Source: Pseudomonadota bacterium (lineage in GTDB: Bacteria; Myxococcota_A; UBA9042; GCA-2863065). From it: a stretch of 64,000 bases of DNA. The notes beneath the pieces are model-generated. The model did not search any database, was not told the origin of the DNA, and saw only the letters and a list, made by a program, of their open reading frames with translations. Location of the stretch: contig SXOX01000257.1 in assembly GCA_005776585.1 (NCBI GenBank), positions 1 to 64,000 of the forward strand, written 5' to 3'. Positions 26,421-35,900 of this stretch are shown here, in pieces. How positions within the stretch are numbered: position 1 is the first letter of the stretch; the number at the start of each line of letters is the position of its first letter. The position numbers and the translations under genes were made by a program.

Positions 26421-27293
26421 ATGACCACCACCGTACGACACGTTGAGACCGACGACGGCGCGTCGATTCACTACCACGTGCATGGCGAAGGCCCGCCGCT
26501 CGTCTTCTTGATGGGCTTCGGCCTCGATCATCAGGGCTGGTGGATGCAGACGCCACGCTTTCGGCGGCAGTTCCGCTGTGTGCTCATCGACAATCGCGGC
26601 GTGGGCCGCTCGACGCTGGGCTGGGAGCCCGTGTCGATGGCGCGCATGGCCGCAGACGTAATCGCGGTCCTCGACCAGGAGGGCATCGACCGAGCGCACG
26701 TCGTGGCCATCAGCATGGGGGGGATGATGGCGCTGCACCTGGCGCTGAACGCCCCCGAGCGCATCGATCGCCTCGTGCTCTGCGCCACGACGGCCGGCCT
26801 GGGCAACCACGGCCCGCTCGTGTCCGAGCAGATCATGCGCGCGATGGGCTTCGACGATGGGGAGACCGCACGCATCACGAGCGGCGAGGCGGGCTTCGAC
26901 GCGCGCTTCAATCGGCTCGAGTTCGCGCGGCTCATGGGCAGCTTCGTCTTCAGCGAGTCGTTTCTGGCCTCCAGCGGCCCGATGCTGTCGCAGATCATGG
27001 GCATGTTCGTCGAGCGCTTCGCCAAGAACGAGGTGCTGCACGCGCAATACGTAGCCATCTTGGGACACGAAGTGCATGCGCGCCTGGGGGACATCCGGGT
27101 GCCGACGCTCGTCTACGTGGGCGACGCGGACCGGCTCGTGCCGCCCGAGCACAGCCACGCGCTCGTTACCGGCATCCCCGGAGCGCGGCTCCTTGAGATG
27201 CGGGACGGCAGTCACGCTTACAACGTAGAGCGTGGCAGTGAGTTCAACGAGACGGTGATCGGCTTTCTGACCGAGGCGGCGGTGCGCACCTGA
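26421..27293 (+). CDS. Alpha/beta hydrolase
   Basis: 290 residues. The fold is recognisable from the oxyanion region PPLVFLMGFGLDHQGW, the strand-helix VLIDNRGVGRSTLGW, and the nucleophile elbow AISMGGMMA (Ser about 98). The Asp lies in YVGDADRLVPPEHS (about 235) and the His in RDGSHAYNVERG (about 266). The triad is complete, so an active esterase, lipase-like enzyme or similar hydrolase is expected. The aliphatic cap (FARLMGSFVFSESFLASSG) hints at a hydrophobic substrate. The family is too broad to name one. CAGGCT ends 6 bases before the ATG and may be a weak leaderless -10. It is convergent with the esterase gene downstream. Confidence 0.88.
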   Translation: MTTTVRHVETDDGASIHYHVHGEGPPLVFLMGFGLDHQGWWMQTPRFRRQFRCVLIDNRGVGRSTLGWEPVSMARMAADVIAVLDQEGIDRAHVVAISMGGMMALHLALNAPERIDRLVLCATTAGLGNHGPLVSEQIMRAMGFDDGETARITSGEAGFDARFNRLEFARLMGSFVFSESFLASSGPMLSQIMGMFVERFAKNEVLHAQYVAILGHEVHARLGDIRVPTLVYVGDADRLVPPEHSHALVTGIPGARLLEMRDGSHAYNVERGSEFNETVIGFLTEAAVRT

Positions 27294-27296
27294 GCG

Positions 27297-28496
27297 TCAC
27301 GGCGCGGGGTGCGCCTGAAAGAACGCCAATGCGAGCTTGCCGTAGACGAAGGTGCCCTTGTCGGCGCAGCCGAACGCGACCGGAAAGCCGACCTGCTCCT
27401 GGCTGCCGGGGAAGCAGTGGCCCTTCAAGATGAAGCTCGAGGCCTCGTAGTCGTGCTCCCAGAACTCGAAGACCGTTCCCTTGGTCGTCGTGTAGCGCGT
27501 GGCCTTGTGCTTCGGATCCTCTTCGATGACGGTGCCCGCGTCGAAGGGCCACGCGGCGAGGATCGCATCACGCTGCTTGACGGCGTCTTGGTTGAACTGC
27601 ACGACGGCGTCGTTGTGCGCATGAACGGCGAGCACAGGCACCTCGCGGCTCGGCGTGGCGCCGGCCTTGAACGCGCAGCCCTGGAGCGCGCCGATGGGGG
27701 ACATCGACGCGAAGAAGTCGGCGTGGTCACAGAGCAGGCGCCAGGTCATGCCGCCGCCTTGGGAGAAGCCCATGGCGTGCACGCGCTTGGGGTTGGTCTT
27801 GAGCAGGGCCGCGACCTCTTGGAGGAACACGAAGACGTGCGGCGCGTGGGCGGCCTGGTCCCACGTGGGCACGATGCCGGGCGCCGTCGGCTGGATGACC
27901 ACGAAGCCGGCCGCGGTCCCGATGGAGCGCATGTCGGTGTTCTTGTCCTCGATGTCGCCGCTCATGGTCCAGCCGTGCATGTCGAGGATGATGCCGCAGC
28001 CCTCGGCGGGGCAGGTCTTGGGGATGTCGACGTCGTAGGTGAGGTCGCCGGCGCACTTGACCTCGTGGTGTCCGGGCGCCGTCGTCCCGAGGCAAGTCTT
28101 GGGGGGAGCGCCAGGGTCCTGTGGAACGCCGGCGTCAACGGTGACCGGCACGTCCGGGACGTACGGGACATCCGGCAAAGCGGGGAGATCGGGCGCGGCG
28201 GGGAGATCCGGGGCTGCCGGGACATCCGTGACCGTCGGGACATCCGCGGCCATCGGGACATCGGGTATTGCGCCGGCGTCCGCGGCGGTCGGCAAGTCTT
28301 CGCTCGGGGGAACGTCGGCGCCGCTGGGGACGAGGTCGGGCGTCGTGACGCCCAGGTCGCTCGACGCCGACGTCTCGCTCGCCGGCACGATGTCGGTTAG
28401 GGCGAGCGTGGCGTCGTCGCCGTCGGTGCATGCGGCAATCGGGAGGGTCAACGGGAGGGACGAGAGGAGAAGCAGCGTGAGCGTGGCGCGCGTCAT
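27297..28496 (-). CDS. Secreted LpqC/PHB-depolymerase-like esterase (lipoprotein)
   Basis: 399 residues. The signal peptide ends in lipobox IAAC near residue 23. A 100-residue linker of DVP/DLPA repeats (ALPDVPYVPDVP) lifts the domain from the membrane. The catalytic part (about 150-399) has an esterase-D/depolymerase pattern: GCGIILDMHGWTMSG near the oxyanion hole and HAMGFSQGGGMTW with the nucleophile Ser. VLAVHAHNDAVVQFN would supply the Asp, and ILKGHCFPG a possible His. Cys pairs suggest disulfides. Likely substrates are polyhydroxyalkanoate, feruloyl or acetyl esters; sequence alone cannot decide. TAGCCT ends 7 bases before the ATG with no ribosome site. Confidence 0.85.
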   Translation of the reverse strand: MTRATLTLLLLSSLPLTLPIAACTDGDDATLALTDIVPASETSASSDLGVTTPDLVPSGADVPPSEDLPTAADAGAIPDVPMAADVPTVTDVPAAPDLPAAPDLPALPDVPYVPDVPVTVDAGVPQDPGAPPKTCLGTTAPGHHEVKCAGDLTYDVDIPKTCPAEGCGIILDMHGWTMSGDIEDKNTDMRSIGTAAGFVVIQPTAPGIVPTWDQAAHAPHVFVFLQEVAALLKTNPKRVHAMGFSQGGGMTWRLLCDHADFFASMSPIGALQGCAFKAGATPSREVPVLAVHAHNDAVVQFNQDAVKQRDAILAAWPFDAGTVIEEDPKHKATRYTTTKGTVFEFWEHDYEASSFILKGHCFPGSQEQVGFPVAFGCADKGTFVYGKLALAFFQAHPAP

Positions 28497-28503
28497 GCGG
28501 CGG

Positions 28504-28509
28504 AGGCTA
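28504..28509 (-). promoter_or_regulatory. Candidate leaderless -10 of the esterase gene
   Basis: Minus strand TGATAGCCT context, hexamer TAGCCT, 7 bases before ATG 28496. No clear -35. Confidence 0.3.
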
Positions 28510-28562
28510 TCACAGCTTGCGGCGCCAGCGTTCCGCTGGATCGAGGCTGCCGTGACGTTGGC

Positions 28563-30794
28563 TCAGCGCGGGCGCAGCGCCACGATGAGCGACTTCGACG
28601 CCGGCGTGTTGCTCACGCGCGCGACGTGGTCGAGCGGGACGAGCGCGTTCGTCTCGGGGAAGTACGCCGCCGCGCAGCGCTCCGGAATGTCATAGGGGAT
28701 CAACACGAAGCGCTCGGCGACGCTCTCTTCGCCACGAAAGCGCCCGACGATGTCGACCCACTGGCCTGCCGTGAGCCCCAAACGCTCGAGGTCCGCCACG
28801 TTGACGAGCACCACGCGCCGCTCGCCGTGGATGCCGCGGTAACGGTCGTCATCGGAGTAGACGGTCGTGTTGTACTGATCGTGGGTGCGGATGGTCATGA
28901 GCAGCAGCTCGTCGTCGGCGAGCGCCAGCGTAGGCGTGGGGTGCGTCGTGAACAGGGCGCGGCCATCGGCCGTCTCGAAGCGGCCCTCACGCGCGGCGTT
29001 CGGCAGCAGGAAGCCGTGCTCGGGAGCCCGGAGCCGGGCGTTCATGTCCTGAAACCCGGGGACGCAGGCTGCGATCGCGTCTCGAATCGCGTCGTAGTCC
29101 TGGGCCCAGTGCCGCCACGGCAGACGCTCCTCCGCTGAGAGCAATGCGCTCGCCAACGCGCACACGAGCTCGGGCTCGGACGGCACCGGCGCGAGATCGG
29201 TCCTCCCCGGCGGAGTGAGGCTCCCGCGGGAGGTGTGCACAAACCCCATGGAGTTCTCGACGCTTACGAAGCGGCCCCGGTCGTCGTCGGAGCGGCCGAG
29301 GCACGGCAAGAGCAGCGCCTCCTCGCCTGGGGTGACGGCGGTGCGATTGAGCTTGGTCAGCACCTGCACCGTCAGGCGCGCGGACGTGAGCGCCGCGGCG
29401 GTCGCGGTCGTGTCGGGGCTCGCGGCCAGGAAGTTGCCGCCCATGGACAGGAGCGCGCGCACCCGACCCTCGCGAAGCGCCCGGATGGTGTCGACGACGT
29501 CGAGGCCCGGCGCCCGCGGCGGCTCGAAGTCGAACGCGTCGCGGAGCCGATCCAGGAACGCGGGCCGGGGCGTGGGCGTGATGCCCATGGTGCGGTCGCC
29601 TTGTACGTTCGAGTGACCGCGCACGGGACAGAGGCCCGCGCCGGGCCGACCCACGTGGCCCCGCAAGAGGAGCAGGTTGACCAGCTCCTGGATGTTCGCC
29701 ACGGCGTTCTCGTGCTGGGTCAGGCCCATGGCCCAACAGGCGATGACGGCGCGCGACTGGAGATACCGCTCGGCGAGCGCCTCGATCTGTGTCCGAGGCA
29801 CGCCGGACTCGGCGACTAGCACCTCCCACGAGAGGCCAAGGCTGTGCTCCCGAAATGCGGCAAAGCCCGAGGTGGAGGCGTCGATGAAGTCCGGCTGCCA
29901 CGCCTCGCGCTCGAGCACGGCCTTGGAGAGCGCCTGGAACAACGCCACGTCTCCGTTGATGCGCACGCGGACGAAGTCCGACGCGATCGGCGTACCGCGA
30001 CCGAGGATCCCGCGCACGTGTTGCGGGTGCTTGAAGCGCACGAGCCCGACCTCCGCGAGCGGGTTGATGCTCACGATGTGGCACCCGCGGCGGGCGGCCG
30101 CCTCGAGCGTGGCCAGCATGCGCGGATGATTGGTCCCCGGGTTCTGCCCTACGACCAAGATGAGGTCGGCCTTCTCGAAGTCGGAGAGCTGTACAGTGCC
30201 TTTGCTGACGCCGAGCGTGGCGCTCAACGCCTTGCCGCTGGACTCGTGGCAGAGGTTCGAGCAGTCGGGGAGGTTGTTGGTCCCAAAGCGCCGCGCCAGG
30301 AGCTGCCAGAGGAACGCCGCTTCGTTGCTCGTGCGCCCGGAGGTGTAGAACGCCGTGGCCGCGGGGCCCAGCTCCCGCAGGACCCGACCGATGTGGGCGA
30401 AGGCCTCGGGCCACGAGACGGCCTCGAAGTGGTCGGAGCCGCGCCGCCGGAGGACGGGCTCGATGAGCCGGCCCTGCCCTTCGAGCCACCGATCACTCTC
30501 TCGAGCCAGGTCCCGTATCGAGCGCTGACGGAAGAGATCGGCCGTGACGACATCCCTGGTCGCTTCGTGGGCGAGGTGCTTGGCGCCGTTCTCGCAAAAC
30601 TCGAAGCGTGCGCGCTCCGCCGGTTCGGGCCACGCGCAGCCGGGACAATCGATGCCATGCACCTGATTGAGCGCGAGCAGGCCCTGCGCACCCCTCACGA
30701 GCCCCATCTCGCGACCGACCATACCCACCGCGACGCCGACCGCTGTGACGCCGGCCGAGACGGTGGGGACCCCGGTCGACGGGACGTCGGTCAT
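28563..30794 (-). CDS. FdhF/YdeP-family molybdopterin oxidoreductase
   Basis: 743 residues from ATG 30794, which overlaps the upstream stop (ATGA). Near the N-terminus IDCPGCAWP (CxxC) and FEFCENGAK provide the Cys pair and third Cys seen in the YdeP branch of formate-dehydrogenase-like proteins. The molybdopterin domains follow: SNLCHESSGKALSATLGVSKGT, LVVGQNPGTNHPRML, CWAMGLTQHENAVANIQELVNLLLLRGHVGRPGAGLCPVRGHSNVQGDRTMG, and a C-terminal dinucleotide-binding beta barrel with MTIRTHDQYNTTVYSDDDRYRG. YdeP relatives are cytoplasmic, of uncertain substrate, and E. coli YdeP is linked to acid resistance. No electron-transfer subunit or cofactor gene is adjacent. The upstream partner is a small lipoprotein. 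Confidence 0.92.
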   Translation of the reverse strand: MTDVPSTGVPTVSAGVTAVGVAVGMVGREMGLVRGAQGLLALNQVHGIDCPGCAWPEPAERARFEFCENGAKHLAHEATRDVVTADLFRQRSIRDLARESDRWLEGQGRLIEPVLRRRGSDHFEAVSWPEAFAHIGRVLRELGPAATAFYTSGRTSNEAAFLWQLLARRFGTNNLPDCSNLCHESSGKALSATLGVSKGTVQLSDFEKADLILVVGQNPGTNHPRMLATLEAAARRGCHIVSINPLAEVGLVRFKHPQHVRGILGRGTPIASDFVRVRINGDVALFQALSKAVLEREAWQPDFIDASTSGFAAFREHSLGLSWEVLVAESGVPRTQIEALAERYLQSRAVIACWAMGLTQHENAVANIQELVNLLLLRGHVGRPGAGLCPVRGHSNVQGDRTMGITPTPRPAFLDRLRDAFDFEPPRAPGLDVVDTIRALREGRVRALLSMGGNFLAASPDTTATAAALTSARLTVQVLTKLNRTAVTPGEEALLLPCLGRSDDDRGRFVSVENSMGFVHTSRGSLTPPGRTDLAPVPSEPELVCALASALLSAEERLPWRHWAQDYDAIRDAIAACVPGFQDMNARLRAPEHGFLLPNAAREGRFETADGRALFTTHPTPTLALADDELLLMTIRTHDQYNTTVYSDDDRYRGIHGERRVVLVNVADLERLGLTAGQWVDIVGRFRGEESVAERFVLIPYDIPERCAAAYFPETNALVPLDHVARVSNTPASKSLIVALRPR

Positions 30795-31393
30795 CGCGCG
30801 CCGGTCATCGTGAGCTTGACCGCGCATGGGAGCTTGGCGACCGGGCAAGTGTCCGTCGCCGAGCGCAGCGCGTCGAGCGTGGCCGTCACGCTGAGGGTGA
30901 CGGCGTCTTTGCTCGTGATGGCGACCTCCGCCGAGATCCGCAGATCGCCGACGCAGTCCTTCGAGCCCGGGAGGCCGAGCGCGACGTTCTTCTGGACCGC
31001 GTCTTGGACCGCCATGTGCGCGGGCTTCCCCTGCACGGACACCATGGTGATGGTCATGTCGCTGAATGGCGCGGCGAGCTTCATGGCGTAAGTCTTGGGC
31101 AGCTCGGATAGCGCGGGGATGAGCGTGCGATTCTTGAGCGGATAGGGCGCCGCCTTGCCCGTGGGCATGAAGACGAGGTCCAGGCTGCCGTCGAGGCAGG
31201 TGTCGTCGACCGACACGACCGAGAGCTGGAACTCGCCGCTCGCGAAGGTCGTCGGGTCGAACGCGACGGTCGTGTCGGCGAGCGCGGTCGTGTCGGCGGC
31301 TGACGTCGCCGCAGGGGTACCGGTCACCGTCGTTGTCGACGAGCAGCCGGTGGCCAGTGCGAAGACCAGGAGCAGTCGGAATCGGAACGGCAT
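30791..31393 (-). CDS. Small lipoprotein coupled to the YdeP-type oxidoreductase
   Basis: 200 residues. The signal peptide MPFRFRLLLVFALATGC has lipobox ATGC. A Thr/Ala linker (18-45) precedes a beta-rich domain with VSVDDTCLDGSLDLVFMP, MTITMVSVQGKPAHMAVQDAVQKN and SKDCVGDLRISAEVAITSKD, and four Cys in total. No family is recognised. Its stop codon overlaps the start of the oxidoreductase gene. A textbook promoter (TTGCCA-17-TATCCG) ends 5 bases before the ATG, so the message should be leaderless. Confidence 0.72.
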   Translation of the reverse strand: MPFRFRLLLVFALATGCSSTTTVTGTPAATSAADTTALADTTVAFDPTTFASGEFQLSVVSVDDTCLDGSLDLVFMPTGKAAPYPLKNRTLIPALSELPKTYAMKLAAPFSDMTITMVSVQGKPAHMAVQDAVQKNVALGLPGSKDCVGDLRISAEVAITSKDAVTLSVTATLDALRSATDTCPVAKLPCAVKLTMTGAR

Positions 31394-31398
31394 GCCCT

Positions 31399-31427
31399 CG
31401 GATAGCGCGACGGCCGGTGCGTGGCAA
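31399..31427 (-). promoter_or_regulatory. Candidate leaderless promoter, lipoprotein-YdeP operon
   Basis: Minus strand TTGCCA (31422-31427), 17-bp spacer, TATCCG (31399-31404), 5 bases before ATG 31393. It is back-to-back with the -10 element of the divergent ChaN-like gene. Confidence 0.5.
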
Positions 31428-31438
31428 GCGCGGCGTGA

Positions 31439-31444
31439 TAGGCT
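31439..31444 (+). promoter_or_regulatory. Candidate -10 of the ChaN-like gene
   Basis: TAGGCT in a TGATAGGCT context, ending 8 bases before ATG 31453; no good -35, no ribosome site. Confidence 0.3.
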
Positions 31445-31452
31445 CCGCGGCC

Positions 31453-32421
31453 ATGACGCGTGTCCTACGAGCCCTGGGTCTCTTCTCGCTCACGGTGATG
31501 GTCGGCTGCGCCACGACGGGGCCCGACCGCACGTCCGAGCCGCCCGGCGTCATCGGGCGCGTGACCGAGGTCGCGACCGGAGCGCGCATGTCACCATCGA
31601 AGGCGGTGGAGCGCCTCTTGGGACTGCGGCATGTGTACGTTGGCGAGACGCACGCCGATCCGGTCTCTCACGCCGTCCAGCTCGAGGTCGTCGAGGCGCT
31701 GCGCGATGCGGAGGCCGAGGTCGTCATCGGCATCGAGTGGCTCCCCAAGACGGCGCAGCCGGCGCTGGACGCGTGGATCGCAGGCACCATCGACGAGGTC
31801 GCCTTCCTGGAGCGGTCCGCCTGGCGCACGGCGTGGGGCCACACGTACGAGCGCTATGCCGCCATCTTGCGCTGGGCGCGTCGTCACCGCGTGCCGGTCG
31901 TTGCCCTCAACGCGCCGACGGGCTTGGCCCACAAGGCCGCCTTTCACCCTGCGGACCTCACGCCAGACGAACGTGCCGCGACGCCGCCGCTCGACACTGG
32001 GAATCCAGTACATCAGCAGTACTTCGAAGGGTTGATGAAGCACCACGCGATCAAGCACGGCAAGCACGGCAAGCACGGGGGCCACGGCGGAGCGCTGGAC
32101 CTGGGTCGCTACTACCGCGCCCAGCTCGTGTGGGACGAGTCGATGAGCCGGAATCTGGCCGCGGCGCTCTCAGCGCCAGGTCGCGAGCGCGCGGTCGCGG
32201 TCGTATTCGCGGGACATGGTCACGTCGACTACGGCCTGGGGATCCCCGAGCGCGCGAAGCGGCTGCTGGGTGGTGCGCCGTATGCCGTCATCTCACCGAT
32301 CGCCTCTGGCGCGAGCGCAGAGCATGGGCCGGTGCCGAACCCCGCGCCGCCTCCGGGTCGGCTCGCGGACTGGCTGTGGGAGGGGCGCGGCGAGGTCGCG
32401 GTGGGCCAACGCGTGGAGTAG
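31453..32421 (+). CDS. ChaN-family lipoprotein (haem-binding-like) with His-rich insert
   Basis: 322 residues from ATG 31453. The lipoprotein signal ends VMVGC (residue 19). The core matches the ChaN / DUF399 family: RHVYVGETHADPVSHAVQLEVVEAL, VVIGIEWLPKTAQPALDAWIAG, WGHTYERYAAILRWARRHRVPVVALN, and VVFAGHGHVDYGLGIPERAKR near the C-terminus. Characterised ChaN dimers bind haem and are outer-membrane lipoproteins linked to iron uptake. Unusually, residues 197-211 are a His/Lys/Gly run (HHAIKHGKHGKHGG), a plausible metal-binding loop. It is transcribed away from the YdeP-type operon. No TonB-type receptor is nearby. Confidence 0.85.
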   Translation: MTRVLRALGLFSLTVMVGCATTGPDRTSEPPGVIGRVTEVATGARMSPSKAVERLLGLRHVYVGETHADPVSHAVQLEVVEALRDAEAEVVIGIEWLPKTAQPALDAWIAGTIDEVAFLERSAWRTAWGHTYERYAAILRWARRHRVPVVALNAPTGLAHKAAFHPADLTPDERAATPPLDTGNPVHQQYFEGLMKHHAIKHGKHGKHGGHGGALDLGRYYRAQLVWDESMSRNLAAALSAPGRERAVAVVFAGHGHVDYGLGIPERAKRLLGGAPYAVISPIASGASAEHGPVPNPAPPPGRLADWLWEGRGEVAVGQRVE

Positions 32422-32442
32422 ATGCACGGCACTTGGACCTGA

Positions 32443-32904
32443 CTACTCCCCCGCGATCTCTCGATGCCGGTCGGCCATCTCGGTGAGCCAACTGCGCCAC
32501 TCGACGTCGATGCGCTGGAGCGTGACGAGCGCGATGGTCTTCTTGCGCGCGAAGTTGGCGTCGCGCAGGTCCTCGGCGAACTCGGACAGCGCCGCTCGGT
32601 ACTCGATCCAGAGCCGCGTGAGCTTGGCGTGCAGCGCGCTGACAGAGGGGTCCTTGGGATCGATGGCCTCGAGCGCGGTGACGACCTGCGACACGCGGAC
32701 GAGGACCTCGTCTTTGACGAAGTCCCGAATCTTCTCGGGCGAGCCGCCTTCCAAGATCCTCGGCTCGTAGAGCAGGAAGTCGTCGATCTGCTCGCGCACG
32801 GGGGCCAGCGCCTTGTTGTAGGAGCGCAGCGCCTTGGCCTCGTCGTAGCGGCAGCCGGACAGGGTCAACACACCGGACGCGAGCAGCATCAGCAGGCGGG
32901 TCAT
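32443..32904 (-). CDS. Small helical lipoprotein coupled to the IPT lipoprotein
   Basis: 153 residues from ATG 32904, which overlaps the stop of the upstream gene (ATGA). The signal MTRLLMLLASGVLTLSGC carries lipobox LSGC. The mature protein is all helical and highly charged (SYNKALAPVREQIDDFLLYEP; LHAKLTRLWIEYRAALSEFAEDLRDANFARKKTIALVTLQ), suggesting a helical bundle. No family is recognised. Overlap with the giant IPT/TIG lipoprotein gene suggests the two are made together and may bind each other. Confidence 0.75.
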   Translation of the reverse strand: MTRLLMLLASGVLTLSGCRYDEAKALRSYNKALAPVREQIDDFLLYEPRILEGGSPEKIRDFVKDEVLVRVSQVVTALEAIDPKDPSVSALHAKLTRLWIEYRAALSEFAEDLRDANFARKKTIALVTLQRIDVEWRSWLTEMADRHREIAGE

Positions 32905-35900
32905 TGGCCGGGCACCGTGGCGTCTTTGGGGTCGGGCGTGGCGCCGTCGAACTCCACGCGCACGATCGACCAGCCGCGCCAGGCCGACAGGCGCATGTCG
33001 CGCGCGTCGTGGGAGTCGATGCTGAACTTCGGATGCGCGACGCGGTAGCCGAGCAGCATCTTGGGGCCCTCCGGTGGCGTGGGGATGCCCTCGAGCGTGC
33101 GGAAGTCCGGGAGGTGAATCCGATCGAGCCAGCCCGGCGCCATGATCGACCAGAAGAGGCCCGTGGACCCGGCGTAGAGGCGCCACGCGTGAAACGTTGC
33201 CGGGTCGCCGCCCTGAGCCGTCCATTGCAGCGTGCGCTGATCCCAGAGGCCATACGGCTTGGGTGAGACGAACGTCGGCGGCGTGACGAAGGGGCCGAGG
33301 TGCACGGCGTGGGCGCCGACGGCGACGAGCCCGTCGAGCGTGGGGGGCAGGCCGACGATGGCCCGCAGTGACACGTTCGCGGCCTCTTCGACGCCGATGC
33401 TCTCGAGCGTCCAGTGGGTGCCGTCGAAGTGGACGACGGTCGCCGCGTCCCCGACCGCCCAGACGTCCTGCGCGCTGCGACCGACGACGGCATGCAACGC
33501 CTGCGTCGTGGGCGAGGAGACCATGGTGTAGGTGCCGGCGCCGTCGCGCAGCAGGATCCGCCCGCGCTCACCGACGAGGACCGCGACGCCATCCGAGGTG
33601 GCCCACGCGCCGTGCAACGTCTCGTGCCAGTCGCCCAGCCGCGGCACCCACGCTCCGCCGGCCACAGGTCGCTCGAGCACGACGCCCCCGGCTCCCGCAG
33701 CGACGAGCACCGCGCCCGCCCGACTGAGCGCGCGGAGGTCCTTGGGCGGACCGAGTGGCTCGAGCGTCCAGGTCCCGCTCCCGAATGTGGCGATCACATA
33801 CGCGCCGACGGCGACCGCGCTCTCGGGGCCCAGAGCGACGACGTCGCGCAGGTCCTGGTGGAGCCCGGTCGGCTCCGCCGTCCAGCCGATGCCGTCGAAG
33901 CGCAGCACGCGGCCCTTGTCACCGACGGCGATGAGCCCGCCGCGCAGGTCCGGCGCCACGGCGCGCAACGCGGGACCCGTCGGGACCGGCTGCGTGGCGA
34001 AGACCTTGCCGTCCCAGTGGAGCACGGTGCCGCTCTCGGATGTGGCGAAGACCGAGCTCGGACCCAGCGCGACGGCGTCGAGGAGGTTGCCTGGATAGCC
34101 ACTGGCGCGCGCCTCGAAGCCGGTCGGCGTGCGCACGAGGTAGGTCCCGTCGTCGAGTGCGCCGAGCTTGGAGCGGAGCACCTCGCTCGAGGGCAGGGTG
34201 TCGTCGCTGGACGAGAGCGCGCCCGCGTAGAAGCGGTACTGGGCATCGTAGAGCACGCCGGAGAGCGCCTTTGGCATGCCGCGATAGGTGAGCTCGCGAA
34301 GCGTCGGCGCCACGCGGCGCGTGAGCAGGGGCACGTAGCCGTCGCTGCCCAGATCGATCCACGCCTTGACCTCGACGTGATCGGGCCCGCCGGGCGCGAG
34401 CGGGGGCTCCTCGAGGCTCAGGCGAATGGACCGCAGGAGTGGGATATCGAGCGTGACGGTGACCTGCGTGGGCGGGTTGACAGTGGCTTCCGGCGGCGCC
34501 TCGGGGTTGGTCTGCGGGCCGGGTTGCACGGTCACGTGGCGGGCGACGCCGAGCACGAGGGGGAGGAAGTCGGGGAGACCACCGCGCATGCGGGCCGCGC
34601 CGCCGATGCAGTAGACGGCCGATTCACCGAGCCGGACGTCGGAGAGCGTGAACGTGTTGGGCTCATTGAACGCGAGGTCGATGCGCGCGTTCTCGTCTGC
34701 GACGGGGTCCGAAGAGAACAGGCTCGTGGTCGTCACATGGCACCGCACCTCGGCCATCCCGGCGCGCGGAACGCAGTGGGTGGCGTTTTTCCCGGCGTTG
34801 GCGCAGACGAACATCTCGGGGCAGTCAGCGTTCGTCACGCACGTGGCGGTGCAGAACGGGTCTTGGTCCTCCACTGAGACGCACGCGGAGGCGCCCGCGG
34901 CCGCGCCCGCGGCGCAGTCGGAGTCCTGCTGGCAGTGCGCGCAGAACCCGGGCGGTGGCAGCGGATCGGCGAGCTCGTCGCAGCGGCCGTAGGGAATGCG
35001 GAGGTACTTGCCGATGCCCTCGACGCGCCCCTCGATGCGCCCGGGCGGAAGCTGCGGCTTGGGTGGACCGTCGCTGGGCTGTGATGGCCCGATGAGCGTG
35101 AGGGTGACGTGCTCCGCGTCAAAGTCGATGACGGAGGAGGCCGTGTAGCCGGCCTTGGTCGTGGAGACGTCGACGCGACCCACGAGCGCGGGTCCCGACA
35201 AGGTGACCTGGCCGCGGTCGTCCGTGTAGCCCTTGTACTGCGGCGGATCGCTCGACCCCAGGACGACGACGGCGCCGGGGATCGGATCGTCGGTGTCGTC
35301 GTCGAGCACGGTCACGTTCAGCGAGCCCTCGAGCGGCTCGCCCGAGGTGCCCGGGTAGCGGGCGGTGGGATCGAGATAGCTGAAGGCGCGCCAAAGGATC
35401 TGCGTAGGTGAGCCGTCTGGGAACGTGAACGTCACGTCCGTGGGCATGGGTCCCGGAGCCCGCGCGGTCCGCACGTGCAGGAGCGTGGGCGAGAGCCACT
35501 CGACCTGCGTCGCGGGCAGGTCGCCAAAGCGCACGGCCACGTCTGCAGGGAGATCGGTCCCGTAGACGCGCACGAGCGTATTTCCGGCGATGCCGCCGTG
35601 GTCCGGGGTGATGGCGTGGACGCGGACCTGCCCGGCGCGGTAGTCGAACGCGTCCGGGAGCACCGACGAGGTGCCGGCCGAGGTGGTGAGCCGCAGCGTC
35701 GCACGACCGGGCGAGCCCGTGGGCGTCGTGGCCCGAAGCTCGGTGTCCGAGACGACCGTGACGTTGGCGAGCGGCAGCGCGCCGAGCCGCACCTCGCCCG
35801 CGGCCCCAAGGCGAGAGAAGCCCGCGCCGCGCACGACCAGAGGCGTCCCGCCGGTCGCGGGACCGCTGCTGGGCTCGACGGTGTCTGCGCGAAGGACGGG

